Origin: Zanthoxylum bungeanum
Lineage: Eukaryota; Streptophyta; Magnoliopsida; Sapindales; Rutaceae
Assembly (NCBI GenBank): GCA_019454045.1
Contig: SKCR01036116.1
Location: 62,001 to 126,000 of the forward strand
Direction of reading: 5' to 3'
Length of the DNA stretch: 64,000 nucleotides
Positions 1 through 10,805 of this stretch are shown here, piece after piece. The first letter of the stretch is position 1. Every line of letters starts with the position of its first letter. Both the position numbers and the translations under genes were made by a program. The notes under the pieces are model-generated. The model was not told the DNA's origin and ran no database searches. It was given only the letters and a program-made list of their open reading frames with translations.

Positions 1-349
1 CTTCACTGGTTTTCTCTCAAAATCGTGCGCAGTGGGAAGCAAAGAGCGGGATTTTGTGGCAACATCACAAGTGCTAGCACACTTACGAGACATGCGAATG
101 TGATTGGGAAGTCCACCCATGAGCCGGGAATCGTTCGATGAAGCTTGGAGCTTGACGAATGACCAAAACCGAGCCAAACCAGTGGGTTGTGAACTGCCAC
201 TGCCGAACCAGTGAAGGTGAGCAGAAATGGATTTTTGTTCGTCAAAGCGCGCTCAACCGATCGATGTGAGTATTCCGTAACTTCTTTGATTTGTATTCGC
301 ACATGTTTCATGCTTATTATTGATCTTGGGACCTTAATAGAAACCAACA
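1..349 (+). mobile_element. 3' part of a Copia LTR (family E), cut by the window start
   Basis: This stretch aligns by eye with the last ~330 bases of the family-E LTRs at 21377-23011 and 28323-30311. Shared landmarks are the 'gtgctagcacac' block, the 'gcttggagcttga' block, the 'accgatcgatgt' block and the terminal 'taatagaaaccaaca'. It ends in CA at 349. No tRNA-Met primer site follows, unlike the copies at 23013 and 30313, so it is a 3' LTR or a solo LTR. It has landed in the LTR of a gypsy-type element. Confidence 0.75.
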
Positions 350-2136
350 CTGGCATATCACACAATACATTTCAGAGTTATCAAGTATTGACAAGCATCT
401 CGTATATCAGAGCACATAGTAATAATATCACATACATATAATAGACATACTTTTAACTTAGTATATATATACATAACATTCGATTATGCGCGGTTGAACT
501 AAACAACCCATACCCGTGGCTTTAACTATCCCAACCCGTGGTGGCTTTGTCACTTAATCTATACTTAGATCTATATAGATACATATACTTATATACACAT
601 ATATTTACACACATGTTTCCTACGAACAAACATCTGCCAATGTGTTAGTATGCATGCATGAAATACTTACCTCGTCTCATAATCACTTCTGATTCAAGTC
701 AAATCTATCACAATAAATTACAAAACGCAGTTAGGATCGCAGTTTTGCGGAATTCCCTGCTCAACAATACAAACTTCCAAATCTTATTGGAACACCCAAA
801 ATAAGTCCGATTCCTACGAGTTCAGTTTCATTACTCTCAATAAATTTAACTTCAACAGATCCGAAACATTTTGGATCTTTTCGATTTCTCTAAGAACCAT
901 TCAAATACTCATAATACATCATAATAGAACATTTTAAAATAATCTGGTAGCTTAAATTCATAAATTACGCATTTTCGAAATGTCTTCCAAAAAGTCTCTG
1001 AAAGCTCTATGGAGGGAACCTGAACCCTCCGAACTTATCCGGATTTATCTAAACATCGTCATAACATCATAATTAACTCAGATCTATCATTACTTTCGTC
1101 AAATCACAGACAGGCAAAAAATTCTATTTCATCAGAAACTCACTAATCCTATCGGATCGATCCAGTTCATTCTGATTTCCCCCGGATTCTACCTATAGCA
1201 CAAATTCAATACATTCTAGTTTATCCAATTCAATACAAGTCATTACATTACTCTGCGACACTATTGGAAGCATCTGAATACAAACTAATTTAACTAAAAT
1301 ATTGAGATTTTTTCCGGCAGGTCTTACCGAGATTCCGAGGGTACCGGTGAACTCCCTACAATAACACGAAGGCATATGAGTTGAAGAAATTAGAATCAGA
1401 GATACTGTTCAAAAGGAGGTTACTATTAATCGAACATTGTTCTCTCGTTTTGCATGAAATTGAGTACCTATTAGAAAAATCAACTCCACAGCCGTGTATT
1501 AATCTCCGAGAGCTTTAATTTGGCGGGTGGCTCGATATGTGGATCGAAGCGTCAAGTCTGAATAGAAAAAATCAAATTTGTGCGTTTCTTTCTCTCTACC
1601 ATTTCCTGCATTGTAGGGGCTGTTGCTGGCCACCGTTGGACAAAGGATGGCAGATAACAACCCTTGTGTCGGTGTGTCAATCAAAGGTGGCCGACTAGCT
1701 ACAGGCTTGGCCAGCCACTCAAACGTACAAAATGAAGGTGGGTGGTCGAATAGGGCTTCAGGGAAACTTTTGCAATTTTGTGAATTCAGGAAAATATGAG
1801 GTATTTGTAACAACATTTCTGAAAATTACAAACTGACCCCAATGAAATTACAAATTGGTCCCTCAAAGTGATCTATTCTGGAAATTAATTTTTTTGAGGC
1901 CCGTCTGGGGTAAATTTCATAAGTTATCACCATGAAAGTTGTTCATCTAAAAAAAAAAGAGTCCAACACTTTAATAATAACCTCAATTAGAGTTCGTTTG
2001 CTATTTTTATAGTCGAAACAATAAATTTGCTTTGAATAAAAAAATCACATACCCGATTCTTTCGAATTTCACAATTCCCAGTGCCACGAGATCGCACTTT
2101 AAGACATTCCGACTTATATTTTTCAAGGATATCACA
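350..2136 (-). mobile_element. Ty3/gypsy-type 3' LTR remnant (family G)
   Basis: Non-coding sequence lying to the left of a polypurine tract read on the minus strand (2137-2149). It carries the 'acaaattggtccct' type block (1850-1862) often seen in plant chromovirus LTRs (recalled family knowledge). The left edge is hidden by the Copia LTR at 1-349. Homology to the proposed partner LTR at 2840-4290 is weak by eye, so assignment as a 3' LTR rests mainly on the PPT and on the PBS at 2824-2835. No coding sequence is seen. Confidence 0.4.
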
Positions 2137-2149
2137 TTCTCCCATACTT
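2137..2149 (-). other. Polypurine tract of gypsy element G
   Basis: On the minus strand this reads as a purine run (GTATGGGAGAA) directly before the proposed 3' LTR. The following plus-strand 'aaaatttcatccttaaaattt' resembles the conserved stretch just inside the PPT of Tekay/Del-type chromoviruses, and the same arrangement is seen at 10057-10100 in element D. Confidence 0.45.
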
Positions 2150-2823
2150 ATAAAAATTTCATCCTTAAAATTTCGTATCCTTATATCTGATCAACCGGAG
2201 CTAAACACACATGCCAAAACTATCTTATTCATGTTCAAGAGTTATCTTACTCTATGCATGATCAAAAGTCACACCTTCCGCGTCCAAACGTACTATATCA
2301 CATCGTATCAACTCAAGCCAAAACATATCTGATCAAATCAATCATTTCACTTTAAATCTTGTTGATACATCACCAAAAGAAAATCACAACTAGTACATTC
2401 GAAGTACCTCGATCGTACCAAAATAGAATCTTATCAATCAGACATATCTGGACCACAATTGAATCAAACCATATCAATTCAAGCTATCACATGAAATCAT
2501 TTAATTTATGACGAGTCCATTCATATCACATCAAATTACATCAGATCAAATTACACCAAATAAAATCATGTCGATTCATATAAATTCCATTCCATCTGTT
2601 TCGTATGCAAGTCATGACATATTATGCCAACCCATATTCATAAGAAAAATCATACTTATATCAAAATTAGAATCTCAAAAAATCATGTCGTATATCATAT
2701 ACCAAAATCATAAGGAATCAAACAAAGTTAAAAACATAAGATCTATACAGTCTATATATAACAAAAAACTTACTCAGACGATCAGATACCCTATAGCTGC
2801 AGTCACTGATATCTAAAATTTTT
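2150..2823 (-). mobile_element. Short internal remnant of gypsy element G
   Basis: Only ~670 bases separate the PPT from the primer-binding site, so nearly all of gag-pol is gone. The sequence is AT-rich with many short ATCA-type runs. The open frames in it (for example 2081-2332 and 2508-2816 on the plus strand) show no recognisable protein motif. Confidence 0.35.
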
Positions 2824-2835
2824 ACTCTGATACCA
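2824..2835 (-). other. Primer-binding site (tRNA-Met type) of element G
   Basis: On the minus strand it reads TGGTATCAGAGT, the plant initiator-Met tRNA type. It lies four bases inside an LTR end at 2840 (TGTAACATCC on plus, so the LTR ends ...TTACA on minus). This fixes the element on the minus strand. Confidence 0.6.
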
Positions 2836-2839
2836 AATA

Positions 2840-4290
2840 TGTAACATCCTGCCAAATGTAGGATGCTACCGACCGAATATAGAATCAAATCGTCCTTCTG
2901 AGCCTCAAAACTAACGAAAAACGGACATGATGCACTCCAACAATGGACAACTTAGATCCCAGTCCAACACCAAAAAAAAGATCTCTACAAATACCAACTA
3001 AACAAATAGGGCCTCAGTTCCAAACTCAAAACAATTCAAATCACATTGCCAATCTTTAGGGCTACATGCCCAAAATAAATCATACAATTCAATATTATAA
3101 TTACATATACATATCAATATGCTTTGATCGATACAAACTTATACAAATGCAACATGATTTCAAAATAATGTGACCCCTCCCAGGACACTAGATTGGGTGA
3201 CTGCTACTTAAGTAACCAATCACCTCCAGCAAGATGTCCAATCTAGAATGGTCCTCCGATCATGTTCCCAGACTGCAAAACTAACAAACTGGTTTGATGT
3301 GAGCTAGAAGCTTAGTAACTAACCATACTCGTACAAAATATAACCAAAATCATACAAGTCAAATATAAATTTACATTCATATTCTAAACATATATATGTT
3401 ATCATATGGTTACGAATTCAAAACTTGAATGCAAACAACTCTTATCCTTATTTTATTAATCTTTCAAACTTTCAATTAACCTTTACTAACTAACCATACA
3501 AAATCAAAACCCTAAGACTTATTGGTGATTGCGTATATGTAAAATTATCATAATTACCAAGTCTTCTTATACTTTTCCAGTCTTCGATCAAAATCATCTC
3601 ACTACCACATATACCTTTAATGATTTAAATAATTATATAGGGTCAATTATATGATATTTATTTATAATCGTACATAGCGGAAAACAGTTCTAACGTTAGG
3701 GCATATATAAATATACGTCACATCATTCACATTCAAATATCTTACTTTTTTACACATTTGTACAATTTCAAAAACTTAAATTACATTGATCCTCAGGTCC
3801 TTCACATAACCATTGCACACACACCTAAATTTGCTTCAAACACCAATACTTTCATATGCTCATATTACAAGCATGTAGAATATCATATAACTGACAATAA
3901 CAACATACATATTTCTCGAAATGTAGAAGAACATGAGGGTAATTCATAAATATCCATATGCGCTGTCTTATACACTCACCAATCAATACCCATACACATT
4001 CACATATATCAGACACAAACTCTTACGCAAGTAATTTCATACAATCCCAAGTTCAAGATAAGACAAACACTCACAACTGATTTATCCATTTACTCTTTAC
4101 AAACGTAGATTCAACATAAATAATCACAAACATCATTATCATAGAAAACATAAACAATCACTTTAAAAATCATTCTGAAAACTCATCATAAAAATCCTTT
4201 GGTGTAAACAAAATCAAAATGATCTTCCTTATAAATCCTTTTCAAGCGTCCAGGATCAACTCAAAAACATTGAGATAAAACAACACAAAT
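2840..4290 (-). mobile_element. Ty3/gypsy-type 5' LTR of element G
   Basis: Starts on the plus strand with TGTAACATCC next to a PBS, as chromovirus LTRs often do (TGTAACA... ends). Positions 3170-3330 hold a GC-richer block with 'gtgagctagaagcttagtaactaacc', a stretch characteristic of such LTRs. The right edge is not defined; I place it where the sequence changes into the AT-rich repeats near 4290. No coding potential. Confidence 0.4.
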
Positions 4291-5718
4291 GAATGAGCAT
4301 AAGTTAAAAATCTTGATATCTACTTAGAATTTTCGTTAATTACATATGTTAATGAGCACGTAGATGAATTTTTTAATTTTGGTTTGACTTATAATTTTTA
4401 TTCATTATGGAAGTTAATAAGCATGAAGATGAATTTTTTAATGTTGATATTTACTTAGAATTAGGTATGGTAATGGTCGGATATCCGATTATTTTGGACG
4501 AAAATGAAATCGAAATCGAAACTAAATCTAATATACAATACCTATCCATAATTCGGATATTCACAATCGACCGAAATAATTGAAAAATTGAAAAAAGAAG
4601 AAGAAATATGATAAAATTCGAAAATGTATTTAATTAATTACTTATTTATTTATCTAAAAGATTAATTTTGATTTTATAATTAATATTATTTTTATTTTTA
4701 TTTTAGATTTTTTATTATTATAATTTGTTTGATTTAATTTAGGTTTTATAATTATTATAATTTTTTTTTCGATTGGATATTGGATATTGGATATCCAATA
4801 TCCTATACCACAACCGATCGAAAAGTATTTTAGATAATTACTAAAATTAATAAGCATGAAGATGGATTTTTTTAATTTTGGTTTTATAGTTAATTTTTAT
4901 TTATTATCGAAGTTAAGGAGTATGAATATGAATTGTTTTTTATTACATAAGATGACCATTTTTAATATTATATTTACTCAAGTCATTTTTTAGTTTACTT
5001 AATATAATTATCATTTACTCCTAATGTAGATTATGTAATAGGCTTAAGATGGGCTTTTCAAATTGCATGACAAACTCAAAAAGAAAAATGGGCCAAAGAT
5101 GGGCTTGCAAGATTATGACAAACATATATATGGGCCTATGAGTAAAGCATATTCAAACATGGGCCTAATATTATACTTAAGTCTACAAAATAAATGGAAA
5201 TTAAAATCAAAAATATTAATTTGAATATTATTATCATGCTTGCCTGTGATGCATGCTGGAGTTATTCTTCACCAACCATCTCAACCAAGCAAATTCATTC
5301 CAACTTCCAGGGATCTATCCATTCACGCCCAGCTTTTTGGTGTCTCTGGTTTCAGTCCGGCTTTGTGATGTCTCATGGTTTCAGTCCAGTTTCAACTTTC
5401 ATCAGCTTCATGCGAACACCATGTTCAAAGTCAATTGTTAGGCATAGTTTCATCAGATTTCATCAGCTTCCTCATTATGATTTAATGTGTATTTGACTTC
5501 TATTAATGCTAAGCCTTTTTAGGCATCTATTATATGAATGAAATGCTTAGGTTTATTATCAGATTATAATTTATTTATTTTATTTATTAAACTTAGAAAT
5601 TTATTAGAGGTAAGTTTTCTTTTATTAAGTCATATTTTTCCTTAGTATATTATTTTTATTTCAAATGTAATCATGACTACATCAACATATACTAGAAGTA
5701 TTTGACCTCAGAATATTT
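4290..5718. other. Unassigned AT-rich DNA
   Basis: No element ends or protein motifs are recognised. It holds three copies of an 'aagcatgaagatgaatttttt'-like unit (~4350, ~4415, ~4850) flanking a block (4484-4830) rich in GGATATC/GGATATTGG repeats, which could be an old DNA-transposon (hAT- or MITE-like) remnant. Positions 5040-5165 have at least five GGGCY hexamers (TGGGCC/TGGGCT). The stretch 5230-5500 is more balanced in composition and has a 100-codon open frame (5194-5496), but I do not recognise it and leave it uncalled. Confidence 0.4.
4350..4905 (+). repeat. Three dispersed direct repeats around a GGATATT-rich core
   Basis: Units near 4350, 4415 and 4850 share 'ttaat(g/a)agca(c/t)g(t/a)agatg' followed by a T-run, and two are followed by 'ttttggttt'. 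Between them the core carries 'ggatatccg', 'attcggatatt' and a partly palindromic 'ggatattggatatccaatatcc' segment. I cannot define terminal inverted repeats, so no transposon class is assigned. Confidence 0.5.
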
Positions 5719-6150
5719 TATTGAAGTTGGTGTTTGGAGTAACAATTCAAATAATGTATTGTACATTATATTTTATTATAACTACATTTTCGTTTAAAAC
5801 ATTGTTAATGGTAATGTCATTCTGCATATTAGTTTGATATATAAATATGTTCAGAATGATATCAACCACAAAATATGCATGTAGTAATATTGGACATTGA
5901 GTGGTTCAACATTGTGATAGTATTACTATTATAAACTATTCTTAAAGTAAATAATCCTAGTCATTGGTTTTGGAATACAGTCGAATTTCTAGAACCTAGA
6001 AGACTAGCACATGTCGTATATTGGAATTGGAGTTCCAGTGATCTAACCTAATGTACCATGACTAAAGGAAGCTCGTATAGAAATGTGGGTATTCATTTGA
6101 ACATCTACTGAATGACTCACATGTGATTCCTAATAGTTGTAAGTACACAC
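5719..6150 (+). mobile_element. Copia LTR fragment of the H/B family, plus orientation
   Basis: Reverse complement of positions ~44390-44823: shared landmarks are the 'ttggtgtttggag' end, 'aatgtattgtacatt', 'gactagcacatgtcgtatattgg' and 'gattcctaatagttg'. It starts near the LTR terminus at 5719 and is cut at 6150 by the LTR of another element. Confidence 0.65.
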
Positions 6151-7721
6151 TATTGGGATATATGCCCAAGAGCATAATGTAATATGTAAACATGATTTTA
6201 TTTTAAGTGTTAAATGATGTTATTGTTCATTTATTAAAATATTGATTTTAAAATCGCATATCATAAAATGTCATGTATGCCCTTGGATACTAAATATACT
6301 TTCAGAATTAGTGAATAAGTGTTATACACAAGAAGATTTAAGTATGAAATTAGTAATCCTAAGTAGTCCGTAGAAACCAAACAAAGACAGACACTTTGTT
6401 TGTGGTTTATCTACAGCTGCGGTCCATTCCATATTGTATGACGACTTTGATTCGGGTTTGTTCATACAGTGACATGGGAAAATAGTTGGTTTTATTAGTG
6501 TTTTTAAGAATGTAAGGCCATAAGGCCATTTTAGGAATTAATTACAAATATTGTATTTACTTTTACTATGTAACTTATGAAACATATTGCCAATGAGGAC
6601 ACTAAGGTAGTAATTGAGCAATGTTTGTTAAATGTGGATTGTGGTTGTGGGAAGCTATGGTAAACATAGGCATGATGAGTTTGACGACGACGTGTGGAGA
6701 TGATTACCACATGAAAGCATATCTTACGAGCAAAAGTGCTAATGTGGTCCGTAGTGAGTACACTACTACTTGAAGCGTTATATCCATATATTGAGAATGT
6801 TACTACTCAAGAAGCAACATTTTCGCTGGACAATCCATGGAGTCAATAGTTGAAGACCAAGGAATCTTGGATATTTTGTGTATTAATTAGAATAATATAG
6901 AAAACCAAAAAGCCCGATCAATGCATTACTTTTGTTTTATGTATGTTCACAATTCAAATGGTTTGAATAACATGTCATATATCATATGATGCCCACTTAT
7001 GAATTATAACATGCCATGACATTAAATGCATGTTGATTTAATCTAAGTATAAAATTTACGCAAATTATAAATATTTAAAATTTAGATTAATACATGTGAA
7101 AAATTAAATGGTTTAGTTTAAATAAGTTTAAAATTTGATAATTCGAAAAAATACGATTGATATGAGACTAGTTATTTATTTTGGTTTATAAGATGGAAAC
7201 CTGAATATAAATTCCATAGTTGATTCCGAATGGACGGTAGTATGGCCTGTACTCGGGATACAACTCCACATACCAAATAAAAATAACATAAGTCACCTAT
7301 ATCTAATTAAATAGTTTAATTAAATAATTACCTAAATCCAAATTTTATTTTAAACTTAAAATAGTGAACTAAAATTTTAAGAGTTAAAATTGAAATAACT
7401 CATTTACAAGAACACTTAATTAAATTGTTCAATTAAATTATATAATAGTTTGGACTAATAAGTATTAGTGAACAAAATTATTAAGTGTTAAAATTTGGAG
7501 ATATAACTATTCATCAACTAGTATTAATTAGGATATGTTTTTAGCCGCGTGTAATCTAAACAAATTAAATACTAGTAATAGAAACCTTAAACTATAAAAT
7601 AGTTAGTGGGAGAGGGATATATGACAATATATCCGGCGATCTCCGTTGTTAGTCTGAAAACGTGAGATTCAAAAAGGCACCTCGAGACGTCTTTATTTTC
7701 GTCCCCCTACGGATGGTGTCC
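6151..7721 (+). mobile_element. Copia-type LTR and possible leader (family F)
   Basis: Begins TATTGGGATATATGCCC, close to the TGTTGGGATTTATGCCC start of a common plant Copia LTR type (recalled from family knowledge). The preceding host LTR is interrupted exactly here. The part 7185-7270 matches the reverse complement of 19064-19160, marking a second copy of this repeat. The segment 7620-7720 ends where element D begins with TGTAACATCC. No coding sequence is recognised. Confidence 0.5.
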
Positions 7722-8309
7722 TGTAACATCCATGTTACGGAAATGCTACGGGCAAGCAATAGATCCCACTGTCGCCTAAGCCTCTAACTTATACGGTAGA
7801 AAGCTTGCTTTTTATCTTAATATATGCAATCTTATAACTAGTTACACATGCAAACTTAAAATTAGCATAAATGCATAATCATGAAAATATATATATATCT
7901 AAAAGTATTTATCATATACACATCATCAAACATATGTCTACAATATATCAAAATGAAATCCCAGAGAACTACGTTCTATATGAATATAGATCTGGAATGG
8001 TGGACCCCTTAACTAGTAACTGCAGCATAACTCTTGTCCTCAAACTTAGTCTCCAAAAGTTGCACATGGCTTACCAAAAGACGGATCCTGCAAACGAACT
8101 GGGAAGTGGTGAGGGGTGAGTCCTATGTAACTCAGTGAGTGGAACTACAAAATCAAAGAAACTATATTAGTATAACTGTTTAAAATCATTTTAGCTTTAA
8201 AACGTTTCTGAAATCCTTTGTTTGGAAACTAATTCTTTTATTTTAAACTTGAGAAAACTATTTCTGAAATATTTTCTGTATAAAATCTCTGGAACTGTAG
8301 AAAACCTGA

Positions 8310-8480
8310 CGCGTGGGGGCGTTACGTATCACCGTCCCCCCATACGCCTAACTAGTGGTCTTGGGGCGTTACGTATCGCTGTCCCCCAAGCCACTGAACA
8401 AGAACCAGAAGTGCAGATCTATCCTACTGCCTAACCCTGAAACTAGGGTCTAGCGGTGTTACGTATCGTCGTCCCCCTAG
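8310..8480 (+). repeat. Three GTTACGTATC...CCCCC repeats inside the D LTR
   Basis: The motif '(g)cgttacgtatc' followed within about 10 bases by a C-run occurs near 8320, 8367 and 8457 (the last as 'gtgttacgtatc'). Degenerate counterparts ('gacgtaacccc', 'tacgtaacgcc') are present in the opposite orientation near 47880-47980 in the other D LTR, so the array is an ancestral feature of this LTR family. Confidence 0.7.
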
Positions 8481-8987
8481 CTCTGAACTACGTGTGCACA
8501 CGTTCTATGTCCGTCAATTCCATAAGTCAGAGCTGAGGTGGGTTTTTCCCCATGCCTCCAAAATCATAAATACTCATGCTTTTAAATCTTAAAATTTCTC
8601 AAAACGTTTTTACAGAAGAAATAAATAATAGTCAATATGGCTAACGCCCTAAAGCATTTAAAGTAAATCTTGATCAATAATAAGTAAATACAAATCAACT
8701 TTGAAAGAAAAAATCATCCACTCACAGATTTGAAGTTTAATTAACTTCGTTTCACGTCACTGAGGGAGATCGCGGCTCCTGTCGAGTATCTATTTTGGAT
8801 AAACATAGTTAGAATATTAGTTGTAAAATATAATTCGAAATTAAATTAGGTTTCTTAATCCAATTTCATTATCCTCTCTATATGCAATGCATAAGTGTTT
8901 CTATCTTGGTACAAGTACCTTAGGGTGTTCCGCAATCCTTTTTAATGAAGTGGGGAAAGCTAAATAATTTTTAAATTAAAATGGTCA

Positions 8988-9250
8988 TGCGTCGCGATGC
9001 TATGGTATGGGTGTCGCGACGCTCATCTGGGCTGGGTCGAGGCATAGAGCAAATAGTTGTGTGTCGTGACTCTGGGAGGAGCATGTCGCGACTTTGCATA
9101 AAACAAAGGTTTATGCTTTTTATATGCGTCGTGACGCTCAATCATCAAGTCTGAATTTGTGGTTCTGCCTCGTTTCGCATCGTGATGCTAGGCAACCTGC
9201 GTCGCGACGCGCGGTCGTTTCCTAGCGTCGCGACGCGCGGTCGTTTCCAG
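8988..9250. repeat. Cluster of GCGTCGCGACGC-type palindromes in the D LTR
   Basis: Perfect or near copies of the palindrome occur near 8990 (gcgtcgcgatgc), 9013 (gtcgcgacgc), 9126 (gcgtcgtgacgc), 9177 (catcgtgatgc), 9200 (gcgtcgcgacgc) and 9225 (gcgtcgcgacgc). The last two share a following 'gcggtcgtttcc', so they are also a ~26-bp tandem duplication. The C-to-T variants look like deamination at CpG sites, as expected in methylated repeats. Confidence 0.75.
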
Positions 9251-10056
9251 GGTCAATCTTTACCTCTTCAATCATCAATTCACAACCTCCATTGGTACAC
9301 TTCCAAAAACAATTTCATGCACTCAATTCATCACCATACTAAGTCCTTAACATTCCAACATCATCAAATTCTATTAATCTTTACTAAATTAATCAACTAG
9401 GGAAACATACTTAAGGGTGACCCAAACACCAACTATTTAACACAAAATTCATCCAAATTTCATTGTTTTCAAATAAAAAACACACTACAATCATTAAACC
9501 ATCAAAACTCAAAATATCAAGATTTGGGTCAAGTCTTGCTTACCTTAAATCCAATCCTTCCTTTCGTAAGGGAATCCCCAAGCTGCTAATTCTTCTTCCT
9601 ATGGTTGTTTGGTGATGACTTGCTCTTGATTGTCCATAGAATTTTGTAAAGGAAATTGATATCTCTTTCCTTTAATCTTCTCTATCTCACGCCCAAGATG
9701 AGAAAATTACCCAAATTTTTATCACCTTCACCCGTTCAACATTTCAAGAAATTAGAAGAGTTTTCTAGAAATTATTGGACTAACAATTGGTCTTAGATTT
9801 GGGCTAAGCATAATTACATTTTGATTGGACCTACATACCTTAATTATACTAGTGGACCTTAGCTTAAATTAAACTTGGTTTAATGAAGAAAAATGACCAC
9901 CCCTTTTAACATACACTTAGGCCCATTAGATATCAATAGGCCCATTAGGCCCGAATTGAGTAAGGTCCGTGAGTTTTCTAAGTCGTCTCAGAATTTTCTC
10001 CCACTAACATTCCAATACCACACTAATTGAGCTTATGAAAAATTTTGATCGTTACA

Positions 10057-10070
10057 AAATCTCCCCCCTT
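10057..10070 (-). other. Polypurine tract of element D
   Basis: Minus-strand purine run AAGGGGGGAGATTT immediately inside the 3' LTR. The next bases on plus ('aaaatgattcatcctgaaatt') match the arrangement at element G. Confidence 0.75.
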
Positions 10071-10291
10071 AAAATGATTCATCCTGAAATTAAAATATTT
10101 AAAAATATGAAGTGTACCTTCATTTCGAAGAGTTGGGGGTATTACTCTCTCATGGTTTCTTCTGGTTCCCATGTAGACTCTTGTTCCTTGTGGTGTTGCC
10201 AAATCACATTGACTGAGGGAATCCATCGAAGTCATAACTTTATTGTCTCTCTACCGACTAATGCTACTGTTTGTTCCAAATAAGATAACTC

Positions 10292-10805
10292 TTAACAGAT
10301 ATCAACTGTCTGGGGTTCCAACACATAAGATTCATCACGCAAATACTTTCGTAGCATAGACACGTGGAAAACTAGATGTATTCTATCCATGCGAGGTGGA
10401 AACGAGAATTCATAAGCTCTCACTCCGACTCTCCGAAGTATCTGGAATGGTCCAATGAACCTAAGGATGAGCTTACCCTTTTTGCTGAATCTCATAACTA
10501 CTTTAAAGGAGATACTTTTAGAAACACAAAATCCCCCACCTGGAACTCCAAGTCCTTTCTCCGGTAGTCTGCATAACTCTTCTGGCGACTCTGAGCCATA
10601 CCCAGTCTTTCTCTGATTAGCTTTACTTTCTCCACCGTATCTTGCGCCAAATCAGGCCCCAATAATTTTTGTTCCCCAATTTCGAACCACCCAACTGGAG
10701 ATCTGCACTTCCTACCATACAAAGCCTCGAATGGTGCCATTTGAATACTTGCTTGATAACCATTATTATAAGTAAATTCTATAAGTGGCAAATGCTGGTC
10801 CCAGC
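10292..10805 (-). pseudogene. C-terminal integrase fragment of Ty3/gypsy element D
   Basis: The minus-strand frame from about 10805 to 10498 shows the end of the gypsy integrase core and its C-terminal domain: the 'LPLIEFTYNN' block, 'PFEALYGRKCRSP', 'RLGMAQSRQKSYAD' and 'FQVGDFVFLKVSP'. A stop follows at 10498-10500, and the homology goes on in another frame from 10495 to 10292 with 'KGKLILRFIGPFQIL' and 'HLVFHVSMLRKY', the usual end of plant chromovirus pol. So there is one frameshift at about 10497. The 5' side is cut off at 10806 by Copia E1, so the catalytic DDE residues, RT and gag are absent. It sits ~235 bases upstream of its own PPT and 3' LTR. It is a dead remnant. Confidence 0.9.

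Larger units (their letters stand above)
7722..10056 (-). mobile_element. 3' LTR of Ty3/gypsy element D
   Basis: Bounded by TGTAACATCC on the left and ...GATCGTTACA on the right, giving TG...CA ends on the minus strand (2335 bp). Directly to the right lie a PPT and the end of a gypsy integrase on the minus strand, which makes this the 3' LTR. A second LTR of the same family lies at 46056-48017 in opposite orientation; both share the 'ggtgggtttttccccatgcc' block and the 'gcgttagcc' block. It contains the GTTACGTATC repeats and GCGTCGCGACGC motifs listed separately. Confidence 0.8.

Noticed and set aside
3..365. 120-codon minus ORF at the window start
   Set aside because: It lies within the E LTR end, antisense to the element; no motif.
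4484..4840. MITE or hAT element with terminal inverted repeats
   Set aside because: The GGATATC/GATATCC phrases are partly palindromic, but I could not define matching ends or a target duplication.
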